A stretch of 26,421 bases of DNA, taken from positions 1 to 26,421 of the forward strand of contig MWDY01000201.1 of assembly GCA_002070755.1 (NCBI GenBank), written 5' to 3'. Numbering within the stretch: position 1 is the first letter of the stretch; every line of letters begins with the position of its first letter. The stretch comes from Spirochaetes bacterium ADurb.Bin110 (GTDB taxonomy: Bacteria; Spirochaetota; Spirochaetia; Treponematales; Rectinemataceae). Below are positions 1 to 8,289 of this stretch, in pieces. Under the pieces are notes generated by a model, which did not search any database, was not told the origin of the DNA, and worked only from the letters and a program-made list of their open reading frames with translations. The translations under genes and the position numbers were made by a program.

Positions 1-86
1 TCCCCTCTACTCCCCATCCACCCACTCATACCAACCCCTCACTAAACCCCCTCCTCCTACCCTCTCACACTCTAACCTACTACCTC
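1..86. other. G-free low-complexity tract, probable contig-end artefact
   Basis: The first 86 bases contain no G at all and are rich in C and T; the first G is at position 87, after which composition turns normal abruptly. Read on the other strand this is a C-free, G-rich stretch, as expected of poor-quality read ends from chemistries that over-call G. The sequence here should not be trusted, nor the stop codon at 7-9 that it supplies to the gene on the minus strand. Confidence 0.7.
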
Positions 87-927
87 GCTTTTGCAGCAGA
101 AGTTGTTGAGGCATAATGTGCCAGTTTGTAGAGCTTGCCTGAAGCTCTATGTTCATATCGATATTGGATAGATCAGCATTTCCGCTTCCCCTAAGACTAA
201 ATTTTGCACTGAGATCTTTAGGCAAACCAAATAGACCGTCGGCTTTCAAAATCACAGAAGGCGCCAGGATAATAGGAGAATCAGTTAGGCTCGAAAACTG
301 AAGAGATTCTATTATCAGGCTTCCTTCATTAATGACATCCTTGTCTATGGATGCGTTGGACCATTTCTCAATCTCTCGCACCTCAGCGTGTATGGGCCCA
401 ATTGATAGTTCAAAATGTGGAAGGCTTGCTGCTTTTCCTGAAACAAAATTTGCTAGTATCTTATTTATGATATATTCATCGTTGGGGAAATAAAGTGAAA
501 TCTGGACATCATCTACTGTGATATCCCTCACAGCTTCATTGTTATGACCGACAAATAAAGCCCAGAAACTTATCCGGACTGAAATTTTTTTGATCTTCAG
601 TGGCGGCTGTTCTTTGTAATTTGATCTTTCTGATGATGGAGAAAACTCCAAATGTGATGAAAGTCCGGTATTATTTTGATCTAGAGGATCTGAGCGAACA
701 AGCTCAATGCCATGCATGGAAAATCGATTTAGAGACTCGATATCCAAATAATCATATTTCAGAATGAGGCCAGTGGCATCGGTTACTGCTGACTGCAGCT
801 TATCTAAAGCTCTAACTGCCAGCACCTGCACTTCGCGTTGCACAAGATCGATAATCGCAATGCTGCCCCAGATTGCAAGTGCTAGAGAAAATAAGACGAT
901 TACTATTACAGATTTTTTCGTCTTCAT
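7..927 (-). CDS. Membrane-anchored protein of unknown function (3' end unreliable)
   Basis: I do not recognise the family with confidence. The start is ATG at 925-927. Residues about 6-28 form a hydrophobic membrane segment after a Lys-rich N-terminus, so the protein is probably anchored in the inner membrane with the rest outside the cytoplasm. The remainder is polar with alternating beta-like stretches and short phrases such as ADGLFGLP and FSLRGSGNADLSNI, reminiscent of AsmA/DUF748-type envelope proteins; that resemblance is a weak inference. The last 26 residues (from about 281) are encoded by the G-free tract at the window edge and are Gly/Arg/Glu-rich unlike the rest, so the true C-terminus is probably missing. 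It is transcribed divergently from tmk with a 53-base gap. Confidence 0.6.
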   Translation of the reverse strand: MKTKKSVIVIVLFSLALAIWGSIAIIDLVQREVQVLAVRALDKLQSAVTDATGLILKYDYLDIESLNRFSMHGIELVRSDPLDQNNTGLSSHLEFSPSSERSNYKEQPPLKIKKISVRISFWALFVGHNNEAVRDITVDDVQISLYFPNDEYIINKILANFVSGKAASLPHFELSIGPIHAEVREIEKWSNASIDKDVINEGSLIIESLQFSSLTDSPIILAPSVILKADGLFGLPKDLSAKFSLRGSGNADLSNIDMNIELQASSTNWHIMPQQLLLQKRGSRLECERVGGGGLVRGWYEWVDGE

Positions 928-943
928 CCAACCAGAATCCTGA

Positions 944-972
944 ATGACAAAACCTAAAGTCGCCTATATACT
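944..972 (+). promoter_or_regulatory. Predicted sigma-70 promoter of tmk (leaderless geometry)
   Basis: ATGACA (944-949, five of six to TTGACA) is followed by exactly 17 bases and TATACT (967-972, five of six to TATAAT). Only 8 bases separate the -10 box from the tmk ATG at 981, so transcription should begin at or within a base or two of the start codon. There is no Shine-Dalgarno sequence before tmk, which fits a leaderless transcript. Confidence 0.5.
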
Positions 973-980
973 AGCATAAT

Positions 981-1622
981 ATGTCTTCATATAACACAGA
1001 CGAGCTCAGAAATCGTTTCATTGTAATCGAAGGAATCGATGGAGCTGGAACAACGACCCAGATTCGTTTACTGGCGGAGAGTCTAATTGCCAGAGGATTT
1101 TCCTGTATGGTTACAGCAGAACCCACAATGAATCATATTGGCCAACTGATCCGCGCTATCCTCTCTGGCGAAGATATGGTTGCTGCTACTACAGTTGCGC
1201 ATCTATTCGCTGCTGATCGAAATGAACATCTATATGGGAAAAATGGCATTATTGAAACTCTAAAGGCCGGTTCACTGGTTCTCTCAGATAGATATGTTCT
1301 ATCTAGTCTTGCTTATCAAGGCGCAACATGTGGACCTAGACTGCCTTGGTTATTGAATAGCACTTTTCCAGCCCCTGGCTTGACGCTCCTATTTGAAGTA
1401 GATCCAGAAATCTGCATAACTCGCATTCGTTCTCGATTAAAGAAAGAAATCTATGAGACACTCGAATTCCAAAGAAAAGCGCAGACCATGTATGAAAGAA
1501 TGGCTGATCGTCTCTCCAATAAAGGTTGGCGCATAGAGCGCATTGATGGCAACAAAGATATCGAATCGGTGCATCAGCAAATAGAATCTATCGTCTTTAG
1601 CTTTCTCGGCATTGAATATTGA
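981..1622 (+). CDS. tmk: Thymidylate kinase (dTMP kinase)
   Basis: Phosphorylates dTMP to dTDP with ATP in the cytoplasm, an essential step in dTTP synthesis. The 213-residue length fits bacterial Tmk. Visible motifs are the P-loop region EGIDGAGTTTQ (residues 17-27), the DRY motif in LSDRYVLSSLAYQG that positions dTMP, and a basic/acidic LID region around RSRLKKEIYETLEFQRK. The P-loop is unusual: the position normally held by the phosphate-binding Lys (GAGKTTQ) is Thr24. The rest of the fold looks intact, so I infer an active, lineage-variant enzyme and not a dead copy. The gene stands alone on the plus strand, divergent from the unknown membrane protein and convergent with queA. It has no ribosome binding site and is probably read from a leaderless mRNA. 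Confidence 0.93.
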   Translation: MSSYNTDELRNRFIVIEGIDGAGTTTQIRLLAESLIARGFSCMVTAEPTMNHIGQLIRAILSGEDMVAATTVAHLFAADRNEHLYGKNGIIETLKAGSLVLSDRYVLSSLAYQGATCGPRLPWLLNSTFPAPGLTLLFEVDPEICITRIRSRLKKEIYETLEFQRKAQTMYERMADRLSNKGWRIERIDGNKDIESVHQQIESIVFSFLGIEY

Positions 1623-1693
1623 GTTGGGTGAATTGGGTACTCCACTGTCCTGGACTATAGATATGTCATAAAGTCATCATTTTTGATAAAACG

Positions 1694-2803
1694 CTATAAA
1701 ATTAGCATGGCGTCGCCATAGCTGAAAAAGCGGTAGCCTTTTTCTATGGCTAATTGATATGACTGCAAGATTTTTTCTCTCCCCGCAAAAGCAGATACCA
1801 ACATTATCAGGGTAGATTTTGGAGTATGAAAATTGGTGAAAAGGCTATCGACTACATGGAATTCATAACCTGGATAGATAAAAATCCTTGTGGAAAAACT
1901 GCCGGGCTTGACTTCTCCCTTGAACCAAGCCGATTCCAAAGTCCGCATGGAAGTCGTTCCTACGGCAATCACCTTTCTGCCTTGGCTTCGAGCAAGATTT
2001 ATTCTTTCGGCAACTTGAGGCGGAATCTCGAACCATTCTTCATGCATATGGTGATCTTCGATATTTTCAACCCTTACTGGTTGAAAAGTACCCAATCCAA
2101 TATGAAGAGTAATGTATTCGATTTCGATACCTTTCTGAGAAAGCTCGTCGAGTAGTTGGGGCGTAAAATGCAATCCAGCTGTGGGACTTGCAGCAGAACC
2201 GGTGTGCTTTGCAAATACAGTCTGATAACGTATTTCATCATTGTCTGTATCTTCTCGATTTATGTAAGGAGGCAGAGGAACATGCCCATAGCGATTAAAA
2301 TATTCATCGCCTATACTAGAAGAAAATTCAATGGTTTTTTCATCTTCTCTATCTTCGACAATAGATCCTCTTAGCTGACCTGGGAATATATATGAACGAC
2401 CTATACTCTGATGTTTCGATTTATTGCATACGGCTCGCCATAGGCCTGAGACAAATGATACTTGTTCACAAGCTATTACAAGGTTCTCTTGGCCTTCATA
2501 ATTGGAATCTGAGCCTCGAAGGCTTATTAGGTCATTCTGTTTCCATGGGGCAAGAAAGACAAACTCTACAAGAGCTCCTGTCTGTTCACATCTTCCATAT
2601 AATCTAGCTTTTCGCACTTTCGAGTCATTGAACACCATAAGAGCATCTGGTTCTATAAACGAGGCTACGTTTTCCACCATGGAATCCACGATGTTTCCAG
2701 TTTTGCGATTCAAGACCATTAGACGCGATCTGCCCCGATCCTCGGTTGGATATTGTGCGATTAAATGTTTCGGCAGATCAAAATTGAAGCTGTCCGTTTT
2801 CAT
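1694..2803 (-). CDS. queA: S-adenosylmethionine:tRNA ribosyltransferase-isomerase QueA
   Basis: Transfers and isomerises the ribosyl moiety of SAM onto 7-aminomethyl-7-deazaguanine in tRNA to give epoxyqueuosine, the penultimate step of queuosine synthesis. The N-terminus [19 protein letters not shown] matches the family opening; other family blocks are [58 protein letters not shown] and the C-terminal [13 protein letters not shown]. The ATG at 2801-2803 is chosen because it begins the conserved N-terminus; an upstream in-frame TTG at 2819-2821 would add six unlikely residues. At 369 residues it is somewhat longer than most QueA proteins. The start lies 26 bases inside the 3' end of ruvB, so it is the last gene of the yebC-ruvCAB-queA unit and probably translationally coupled. 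Confidence 0.96.
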   Translation of the reverse strand: MKTDSFNFDLPKHLIAQYPTEDRGRSRLMVLNRKTGNIVDSMVENVASFIEPDALMVFNDSKVRKARLYGRCEQTGALVEFVFLAPWKQNDLISLRGSDSNYEGQENLVIACEQVSFVSGLWRAVCNKSKHQSIGRSYIFPGQLRGSIVEDREDEKTIEFSSSIGDEYFNRYGHVPLPPYINREDTDNDEIRYQTVFAKHTGSAASPTAGLHFTPQLLDELSQKGIEIEYITLHIGLGTFQPVRVENIEDHHMHEEWFEIPPQVAERINLARSQGRKVIAVGTTSMRTLESAWFKGEVKPGSFSTRIFIYPGYEFHVVDSLFTNFHTPKSTLIMLVSAFAGREKILQSYQLAIEKGYRFFSYGDAMLIL

Positions 2804-3824
2804 CCAGTTTTTCGATTCCAAGGTGCCGATAAGCCGTAGGAGTTGCTACTCTTCCTCGAGGCGTGCGAGCTAGCATCCCTATCTGAATAAGATAGGGTTC
2901 GTAATAATCTTCAAGGCTTTCAACGCTCTCGCTGACAGAAACGGCGAGAGTCTCAGCCCCAACAGGTCCGCCTCCAAACTTTGTGATTATTGTCTTAAGA
3001 ATTTCGCGATCAAGGCGTTCGAGGCCAAGATAATCCACTTCCAGCCTTTCGAGCCCATCCACTACGATATCTCTCGTGATAATACCTTCTCCTCGCACCT
3101 GTGCAAAATCGCGCATTCGCCGCAGAAGTCTATTCGCTATTCGTGGCGTTCCTCTGCTCGTTCCAGATAAAAGTTCAATCGCATCTTCTTTGATTTTGAT
3201 ATCGAGAATATTCGAGGAACGGCGAATAACACTTGACAATTCTTCAGGAGAATAGTAGTCAAAGCGCAGAGATATTCCAAAACGGCTTGCAAGTGGAGCA
3301 GAGACCATACCTGCCTTGGTTGTCGCTCCTACGAGCGTGAAGGGCTGAAGAGGAATCCTTACTGTACGAGCTGCAGGGCCTTGTCCAATAATCCAATCGA
3401 GCTCGAAATCTTCCATGGCTATGTAGAGCATTTCTTCGATAGATGGCTTAAGTCTATGAATTTCATCGATGAAGAGAACACCAGCAGGCCTAAGATTAGT
3501 CAAAATACCAGCCAGATCTTTGGGCTTTTCAATAGCAGGTGCACTTGTAGGCTTAAAATCTACGCCCATTTCAGAGGCTACCACAAGAGCAAGAGTTGTC
3601 TTGCCAAGACCAGGAGGCCCCATTAGGAATAGATGATCGAGTGCTTCATCTCTATCGCGCGCAGCTTTGATAAAAATGAGCAAATTATCTTTTATTCTCT
3701 GTTGGCCCTGAAACTCGGAAAGATAACGCGGCCGCAGAGAGGATTCCTTTTCGTCTTCTGCTGGATTATAGAGGGGATTCATTGTACTGTGCGAAGAGGT
3801 CTCATCTATTGTAGAAGGATTCAT
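2778..3824 (-). CDS. ruvB: Holliday junction branch-migration ATPase RuvB
   Basis: Hexameric AAA+ motor that drives branch migration of Holliday junctions with RuvA. The 348-residue protein has Walker A GPPGLGKT (69-76), Walker B DEIH (120-123), sensor 1 GATTKAG (166-172), the arginine finger in SRFG (R181), sensor 2 region [15 protein letters not shown] and a C-terminal winged helix ending with [13 protein letters not shown]. About 20 extra residues precede the conserved core; a second Met at residue 15 is an alternative start. The first ATG is preferred because it forms an ATGA overlap with the ruvA stop (3821-3824) and has GGAG-type sequence just upstream. It is the fourth gene of the yebC-ruvC-ruvA-ruvB-queA unit. 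Confidence 0.98.
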   Translation of the reverse strand: MNPSTIDETSSHSTMNPLYNPAEDEKESSLRPRYLSEFQGQQRIKDNLLIFIKAARDRDEALDHLFLMGPPGLGKTTLALVVASEMGVDFKPTSAPAIEKPKDLAGILTNLRPAGVLFIDEIHRLKPSIEEMLYIAMEDFELDWIIGQGPAARTVRIPLQPFTLVGATTKAGMVSAPLASRFGISLRFDYYSPEELSSVIRRSSNILDIKIKEDAIELLSGTSRGTPRIANRLLRRMRDFAQVRGEGIITRDIVVDGLERLEVDYLGLERLDREILKTIITKFGGGPVGAETLAVSVSESVESLEDYYEPYLIQIGMLARTPRGRVATPTAYRHLGIEKLDENGQLQF

Positions 3825-4426
3825 GCTCCAGCTCCTGCAGACAGCTCAAGAAGTGCTCTTTTGAACAATTCTTTTTCAGCTTCAGGGCCATCTTCTAAAG
3901 ATGAAGCGAGCTGAGCTGTCACGCGCTCGACTTCTTTTCTTTCAAAACCCATCTCAACCAAAGCACGGATTACATCTCTGAATCGTCCTTGAGAGTCAGA
4001 TATTGCAGCAGAAGCATCTTCAGGAGTAATCAATTTTCCTTTTAGAGCGAGCATCATCTTTTGTGCTGTCTTTGGACCTATGCCTGGTATTTTTTGCAAT
4101 GAGGCAAGGTCCCCTCTATCGAGCATCGTAGCTAAGGAGCGCGGAGCTATGCCCTGTAAAATCTTGAAGGCTTGGCGAGGACCAATCCCTTCTACTTTTT
4201 GCAGATCTAGAAAAAGCTGGCGTTCCACTGCTGAAAAAAAGCCATATAGACGCATAGCGTCTTCATAGTGATGTAGCCATGTGAAAAGCTCTATTTCTTC
4301 TCCTGTGTGAGTGTAAAAGGACGGATCACGGATCGGGACGAATATTTCCCATTCTATTGCACCAGTAGATATATGAAGAGCTTCATCTGCATGACCGCTG
4401 AATACACCCTTTATTCTGTTGAACAT
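3821..4426 (-). CDS. ruvA: Holliday junction DNA-binding protein RuvA
   Basis: Tetrameric DNA-binding subunit that holds the four-way junction and loads RuvB. The start is ATG at 4424-4426 ([11 protein letters not shown]), which gives 201 residues, the normal family size; a longer open frame upstream only reads through ruvC. An N-terminal OB-fold is followed by two helix-hairpin-helix motifs, [14 protein letters not shown] and [13 protein letters not shown], and a C-terminal three-helix domain ([16 protein letters not shown]) that contacts RuvB. It begins one base after the ruvC stop codon and has no clear Shine-Dalgarno sequence, so coupling to ruvC translation is likely. Its stop overlaps the ruvB start by ATGA. 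Confidence 0.97.
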   Translation of the reverse strand: MFNRIKGVFSGHADEALHISTGAIEWEIFVPIRDPSFYTHTGEEIELFTWLHHYEDAMRLYGFFSAVERQLFLDLQKVEGIGPRQAFKILQGIAPRSLATMLDRGDLASLQKIPGIGPKTAQKMMLALKGKLITPEDASAAISDSQGRFRDVIRALVEMGFERKEVERVTAQLASSLEDGPEAEKELFKRALLELSAGAGA

Positions 4427-4427
4427 G

Positions 4428-4946
4428 TTAGAGAGTATAGCCCGCAGGACCAATAGAATGCAATGTACAAATAGCGGCAGCAAGAGCATCCGCAGCATGA
4501 TCAGGCGTCGGTATATGAGACATACCTAGAAGCACCTTAACCATTTCTTGAACCTGGTTTTTACTTGCCCTAGAAGAGCCTGTCACCGCTTTTTTGATAG
4601 CATTTGGACTATACTCCTTTAAGACTATACCTGTCTTTTCAAAGGCAAGCCTAATAACACCGCGAGCCTCTGCTACAGGAAAAGCCGAAGATACATTTCT
4701 AAAAAAATAAAGCTCCTCGATGCCGCCAACATCAGGAGCATATTGCCCAAGAAGTTTCCTTATCTCTTCAAATATATAAGTTAGTCTCTTTCCAATTGGT
4801 TCGTCCGATTCTGTCTGAATACAACCATAAGCGATCAGTGAAAGCTTTCCTTCTAGAGTTCTCACTAGACCATAGCCGACCGAGGCTATGCCAGGATCGA
4901 TTCCGATAGCCACAAGAGAATCTTGAGAATTCATGGAGCCGATCAT
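4428..4946 (-). CDS. ruvC: Crossover junction endodeoxyribonuclease RuvC
   Basis: Dimeric RNase H-fold resolvase that cuts Holliday junctions symmetrically. At up to 172 residues it has normal length. Catalytic acidic residues are visible in GIDPGIASVGYG, in GGIEELYFFRN and in the C-terminal PDHAADALAAA. The first ATG (4944-4946) overlaps the yebC stop as ATGA. A second in-frame ATG at 4932-4934 has the GAGGA element about 12 bases upstream, whereas that element abuts the first ATG, so the shorter form (168 residues, MNSQDSLVAIGIDPG) is a real alternative. RuvC, RuvA and RuvB are made from one transcript, consistent with the resolvasome complex. Confidence 0.97.
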   Translation of the reverse strand: MIGSMNSQDSLVAIGIDPGIASVGYGLVRTLEGKLSLIAYGCIQTESDEPIGKRLTYIFEEIRKLLGQYAPDVGGIEELYFFRNVSSAFPVAEARGVIRLAFEKTGIVLKEYSPNAIKKAVTGSSRASKNQVQEMVKVLLGMSHIPTPDHAADALAAAICTLHSIGPAGYTL

Positions 4947-5677
4947 TCCTCGAGCTCAGGCATTTCGATGTTGTGATAAACGCTCTGTACATCTTCGTTT
5001 TCTTCTAGTTTATCGATTAGTCTCTGTATTTTCTGGGCTGTATCTAGATCGACAGTTATATAGGAATCTGGCAGCATCGAGATTTCGGCTCCTAGTGTCT
5101 CGAAGCCTCTATCGTTCATCATATTCAAGACATCCTCAAAAGAGGCAGGATCAGTGTATACTGAAATAGTACCATCCTCGCTGATCACATCATCGGCTCC
5201 GGCATCGAGGGCGGCCTCCATGATCTGATCCTCGGTGTACTTTTCGCTATCATAGGTTAAGACGCCTTTGCGCTTAAAAAGGTAAGCGACCGATCCGGTA
5301 GTCCCTAAATTGGCACCCGATCTTGTGATTATATTTCGTATTTCTGCAGCTGCTCGATTCTTATTATCGGTGAGAACTTCGATTAACATTGCCCCACCGC
5401 CTGGCGTATAAGCCTCGTAGAATAGCTCTTCATAGATAGAGCCCTCAAGTTCGCCAGTACCCTTTTTTATAGCTCGATCGATATTGTCTTTTGGCATGTT
5501 CGCAGCCCTAGCTTTTAGCACTGCTGTACGAAGACGAGGATTAGCTTCGATATCACCTCCGCCCATCCGAGCAGCAATTGAAATTTCCTTGATTAACTTT
5601 GTGAAAAGCTGACCCCTTTTTGCATCAAGAGCTCCCTTCTTATGCTTAATGCTCGCCCATTTGCTATGTCCAGACAT
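4943..5677 (-). CDS. yebC: YebC/PmpR-family protein
   Basis: Member of the YebC family, known as DNA-binding regulators in some bacteria and, for some members, as ribosome-associated factors; which applies here cannot be read from sequence. The start ATG (5675-5677) begins the family hallmark MSGHSKWASIKHKKGALDAKRG and is preceded by AGGAG at five bases. Other conserved blocks are FTKLIKEI, NPRLRTAVLKARAANMPKDN, YEAYTPGGGAMLIE and NKNRAAAEIR. The 244-residue length is typical, and the C-terminus is acidic. It is the first gene of the ruvCAB-queA unit; yebC next to ruvC is a common bacterial arrangement. A palindrome and -35-like boxes lie just upstream. Confidence 0.96.
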   Translation of the reverse strand: MSGHSKWASIKHKKGALDAKRGQLFTKLIKEISIAARMGGGDIEANPRLRTAVLKARAANMPKDNIDRAIKKGTGELEGSIYEELFYEAYTPGGGAMLIEVLTDNKNRAAAEIRNIITRSGANLGTTGSVAYLFKRKGVLTYDSEKYTEDQIMEAALDAGADDVISEDGTISVYTDPASFEDVLNMMNDRGFETLGAEISMLPDSYITVDLDTAQKIQRLIDKLEENEDVQSVYHNIEMPELEE

Positions 5678-5709
5678 GAAAACTCCTTTGGCTTTAAGAA
5701 AACCAAATA

Positions 5710-5745
5710 ACGATATCATGTTGCATAAATTGGTGTCAATTGACA
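5710..5745 (-). promoter_or_regulatory. Predicted promoter of yebC-ruvCAB-queA with overlapping palindrome
   Basis: On the minus strand a perfect TTGACA (5739 to 5734) is followed by 18 bases and TATCGT (5715 to 5710, four of six to TATAAT); a 16-base spacing to GATATC is an alternative. Predicted transcription start is near 5703, giving a leader of about 25 bases that carries AGGAG. The -35 box is half of a perfect 12-base palindrome TGTCAATTGACA (5734-5745), which could be an operator. A second TTGACA on the same strand lies at 5771-5776. Confidence 0.4.
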
Positions 5746-5826
5746 GAATAGGACAGCAAAATCCAAGCAATGTCAATTTGGAAAAAGCAAAAAAGTGAGA
5801 ATCTATTGAGACCAGTCGATTTGATC

Positions 5827-8289
5827 TTATTCTTTGAGATGAATCCAGGTTTTTCCGAAACCCCCGTCTTCTGGTCTGGCAAAATAGTAATCTGCAACGG
5901 AGCTCTGCTTACTTAGCCACTCGTGAATGCCTCTGGAGAGAATTCCTTCTCCAGTTCCATGAATTATGGCAAAACTGCTAATACCAGCGAGACTAGCGGC
6001 ATCGATCTGATGCTCTAAAGCATCGAGGGCCTCTGAAAGCCTCATGCCACGCACATCGAGTTCAGCTACAGGCAACTTCCTTGTCATCGAATCAGAAGCG
6101 AGTTCGATCTGGTAACCAGGCTTTGAAACTAACTCAGTTTTATTCCTTGATCGTGAAAGACTCAGAGCTTCGCATTCAACTGGGACTCGAAGAGAGCCTA
6201 GCTGTACAAGCGCCTTCTTTTCATCTAGCATTCGAAGGAAAATAGCTTCTCTATTCTGAAATATGACAGTATCTCCAGATCTTATTTTATCGATGTCTAT
6301 TGGCATACTGCTTTGCATATCAGGTTTCATCAAGCGTTCAATTCTTTGAGTTTCTTCTGCAAAACTTTCAAGCTCTTCGCTTTGTCGGTGAATTTCGTCT
6401 GACATTTTTCGCAAGAATTCCCGTCCTGCAGATGTATCCTCATCTTTTCTGCCGTTTTCTCTCAACTCGCGTACAATGTTTTCGAAAATCCTTCTGGATT
6501 CAGTCAGAAAATGTCTGAGTTCAGCAACTCCCTGTTTTCTAAGATCAAGTTCTCTTTGGTGAATCCTGAGATTCTCGAGATCGACCATACGGCGCGACTC
6601 AACTACTTTCTCTAGTTGCCTTTTCTTCTCTGATTCCAGCTTTTCAAGCTCCCTTTGTTTTTCTCCTAGAGAATGAATAATCACGGAATAATCTGATCGC
6701 TCATCTTCGAGATAACTTTTAGCTATATCGACAATTTCCTTAGGTAAACCAATCTGGCCTGCAATCTCGAGAGCTCTGCTTTCTCCTGGAACCCCCATTA
6801 TTATCCTGTAAGTCGGGCTGAGACTTTCTGCGTCGAATTCCATAGAGGCATTTAGGCAGCCAGGCTTAGTATATCCATAATTCTTCAAAACTCCATGATG
6901 AGTGCTGACTATAGTAAAACATTGCAAATGGTGAAAATAATCGAGCAAAGCCATGGCTATTGCACAACCTTCCTCTGGATCAGTTCCTGCTCCCAGCTCG
7001 TCCAGCAATACAAGGCTGCGATCCGTAGCTGAAGATACAATTCCGGAAATAACATTCATATGTCCAGAAAATGTAGATAGCGATTGATCGATGGATTGCT
7101 CATCTCCAATATCGGCGAGAATTGTATCAAAAACTGCAAATGCTGAAGTTGATAATGCTGATATGCCAGCGCCATATTGATTCAAAAGCGCAAGAAGGCC
7201 AATCGTTTTTAGAGATACTGTCTTTCCTCCTGTGTTGGGACCAGTGATTATTAAAATTCTTGCACCATCTGGAATGTCTACGTCTATAGGAACGGCCTTT
7301 TTGCCTAGCAAGGGATGTTTTGCTTTGTATAGATGTATACCTTGATCGAGATGGCCTGCAATTGCGAGATCCTCTCTCTTAAGTTGTATAGCTCGCGCCA
7401 ACCTAACATCTGCGGCAGCTAGAAATTCTCTACCTCGCATTAGGATAGGCAAATATTGCCTCAGCGCGTCCGTTGTCTCTCTTAGAATAGCCTTTATTTC
7501 CTCGTTTAGTTTAGAATCGAGCTCCAGAAGCCTATTATTCCGTTCAACGAGCTCAAGGGGCTCTATGAAAATTGTTTGACCTGTCGAAGAAAATTCGTGC
7601 ACGATTCCCTTTATTCTTCCCTTGAAATTCGCTTTTATTGCTATTACAGTTCTATTATCTCGTTCTGTAGCGATGTTCGATTGAAGGGCATCTTGAAGCG
7701 CAGGATCAGAGAGATATCGATTAATAATGCGCAGATTTTCAGCTTGAGTTTTTTGAATTGCCAGCTTTAGAGCTTTTAGGCGAGGCAAATCCTTTATTTC
7801 ACCATCTTCAGAAATAATAGCAAATACTATTTGTACCGCATGAATCAAAGCGGGGGCCGAATGCAAGATATTCTCAATTCCTAACTTTGCCCAAGCCTCG
7901 TCATCATTGAGATCTTCTCCCCAAGTTTCATGATTTACCTCAATAAAAGAGTGAATAATTGATCGAAGAAAGGCAAAAAACTGCTGATAGGATTTTGCCC
8001 AGAGCCCTATAGCGAAAAGCTCATCGACTTCGAGCATTGTGCCCTCTTTTAGGGCTTTCGCTATGGGAATCTCGATATTTGGAAAAGGAAATGATGGCAT
8101 TTCTTTATCGCTAAGTCCTTCAACAAGCAGCGATAGGTCTTTCTTCAGTCTCTTTACTGAATCTTCTTGAGAGCAGGGCAAGGTACTATTCATAAGTGCC
8201 CTTCCTTCGTGAGAAAAACAGTATTCTTCCAGACGTTTGCGCAGTCGATAGAAGTCTAGGAGCGTAAGGCTATGCTCATTAGTCACCAT
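5827..8289 (-). CDS. mutS2: MutS2 family ATPase/endonuclease with Smr domain
   Basis: MutS2 proteins are ATP-driven DNA clamps with a nuclease-type Smr domain. They are linked to suppression of recombination in some bacteria and to rescue of collided ribosomes in Bacillus; the role here is not shown by sequence. The 820-residue protein has a lever/core region (residues 1-330), Walker A GPNTGGKT (350-357), Walker B LVLLDELGAGTDP (D430, E431), the signature STFSGHM, STHHGVLK, a charged coiled coil at about 530-640, and a C-terminal Smr domain with LDVRGM and HGTGEGILSRGI. The start ATG at 8287-8289 has GAGGA about seven bases upstream and overlaps the rsgA stop by 7 bases. It belongs to the Cys-rich/murI-like/rsgA/mutS2 unit. 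Confidence 0.97.
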   Translation of the reverse strand: MVTNEHSLTLLDFYRLRKRLEEYCFSHEGRALMNSTLPCSQEDSVKRLKKDLSLLVEGLSDKEMPSFPFPNIEIPIAKALKEGTMLEVDELFAIGLWAKSYQQFFAFLRSIIHSFIEVNHETWGEDLNDDEAWAKLGIENILHSAPALIHAVQIVFAIISEDGEIKDLPRLKALKLAIQKTQAENLRIINRYLSDPALQDALQSNIATERDNRTVIAIKANFKGRIKGIVHEFSSTGQTIFIEPLELVERNNRLLELDSKLNEEIKAILRETTDALRQYLPILMRGREFLAAADVRLARAIQLKREDLAIAGHLDQGIHLYKAKHPLLGKKAVPIDVDIPDGARILIITGPNTGGKTVSLKTIGLLALLNQYGAGISALSTSAFAVFDTILADIGDEQSIDQSLSTFSGHMNVISGIVSSATDRSLVLLDELGAGTDPEEGCAIAMALLDYFHHLQCFTIVSTHHGVLKNYGYTKPGCLNASMEFDAESLSPTYRIIMGVPGESRALEIAGQIGLPKEIVDIAKSYLEDERSDYSVIIHSLGEKQRELEKLESEKKRQLEKVVESRRMVDLENLRIHQRELDLRKQGVAELRHFLTESRRIFENIVRELRENGRKDEDTSAGREFLRKMSDEIHRQSEELESFAEETQRIERLMKPDMQSSMPIDIDKIRSGDTVIFQNREAIFLRMLDEKKALVQLGSLRVPVECEALSLSRSRNKTELVSKPGYQIELASDSMTRKLPVAELDVRGMRLSEALDALEHQIDAASLAGISSFAIIHGTGEGILSRGIHEWLSKQSSVADYYFARPEDGGFGKTWIHLKE

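Noticed and set aside
1640..1670. Weak inverted repeat (TCCA...TGGA) between tmk and queA considered as a terminator
   Set aside because: The stem is only four to five pairs with a mismatch and no T run follows on either strand.
2803..2821. TTG start extending QueA by six residues
   Set aside because: The conserved family N-terminus starts at the ATG at 2803; the extension lies in the ruvB 3' end.
4427..4498. N-terminal extension of RuvA with hydrophobic residues resembling a signal segment
   Set aside because: It is the out-of-frame reading of the ruvC 3' end; RuvA has its normal length from the ATG at 4426.
5678..5776. Extension of YebC upstream of MSGHSKWA
   Set aside because: The family always starts at MSGHSKW and AGGAG precedes that ATG; the extension covers the promoter and palindrome.
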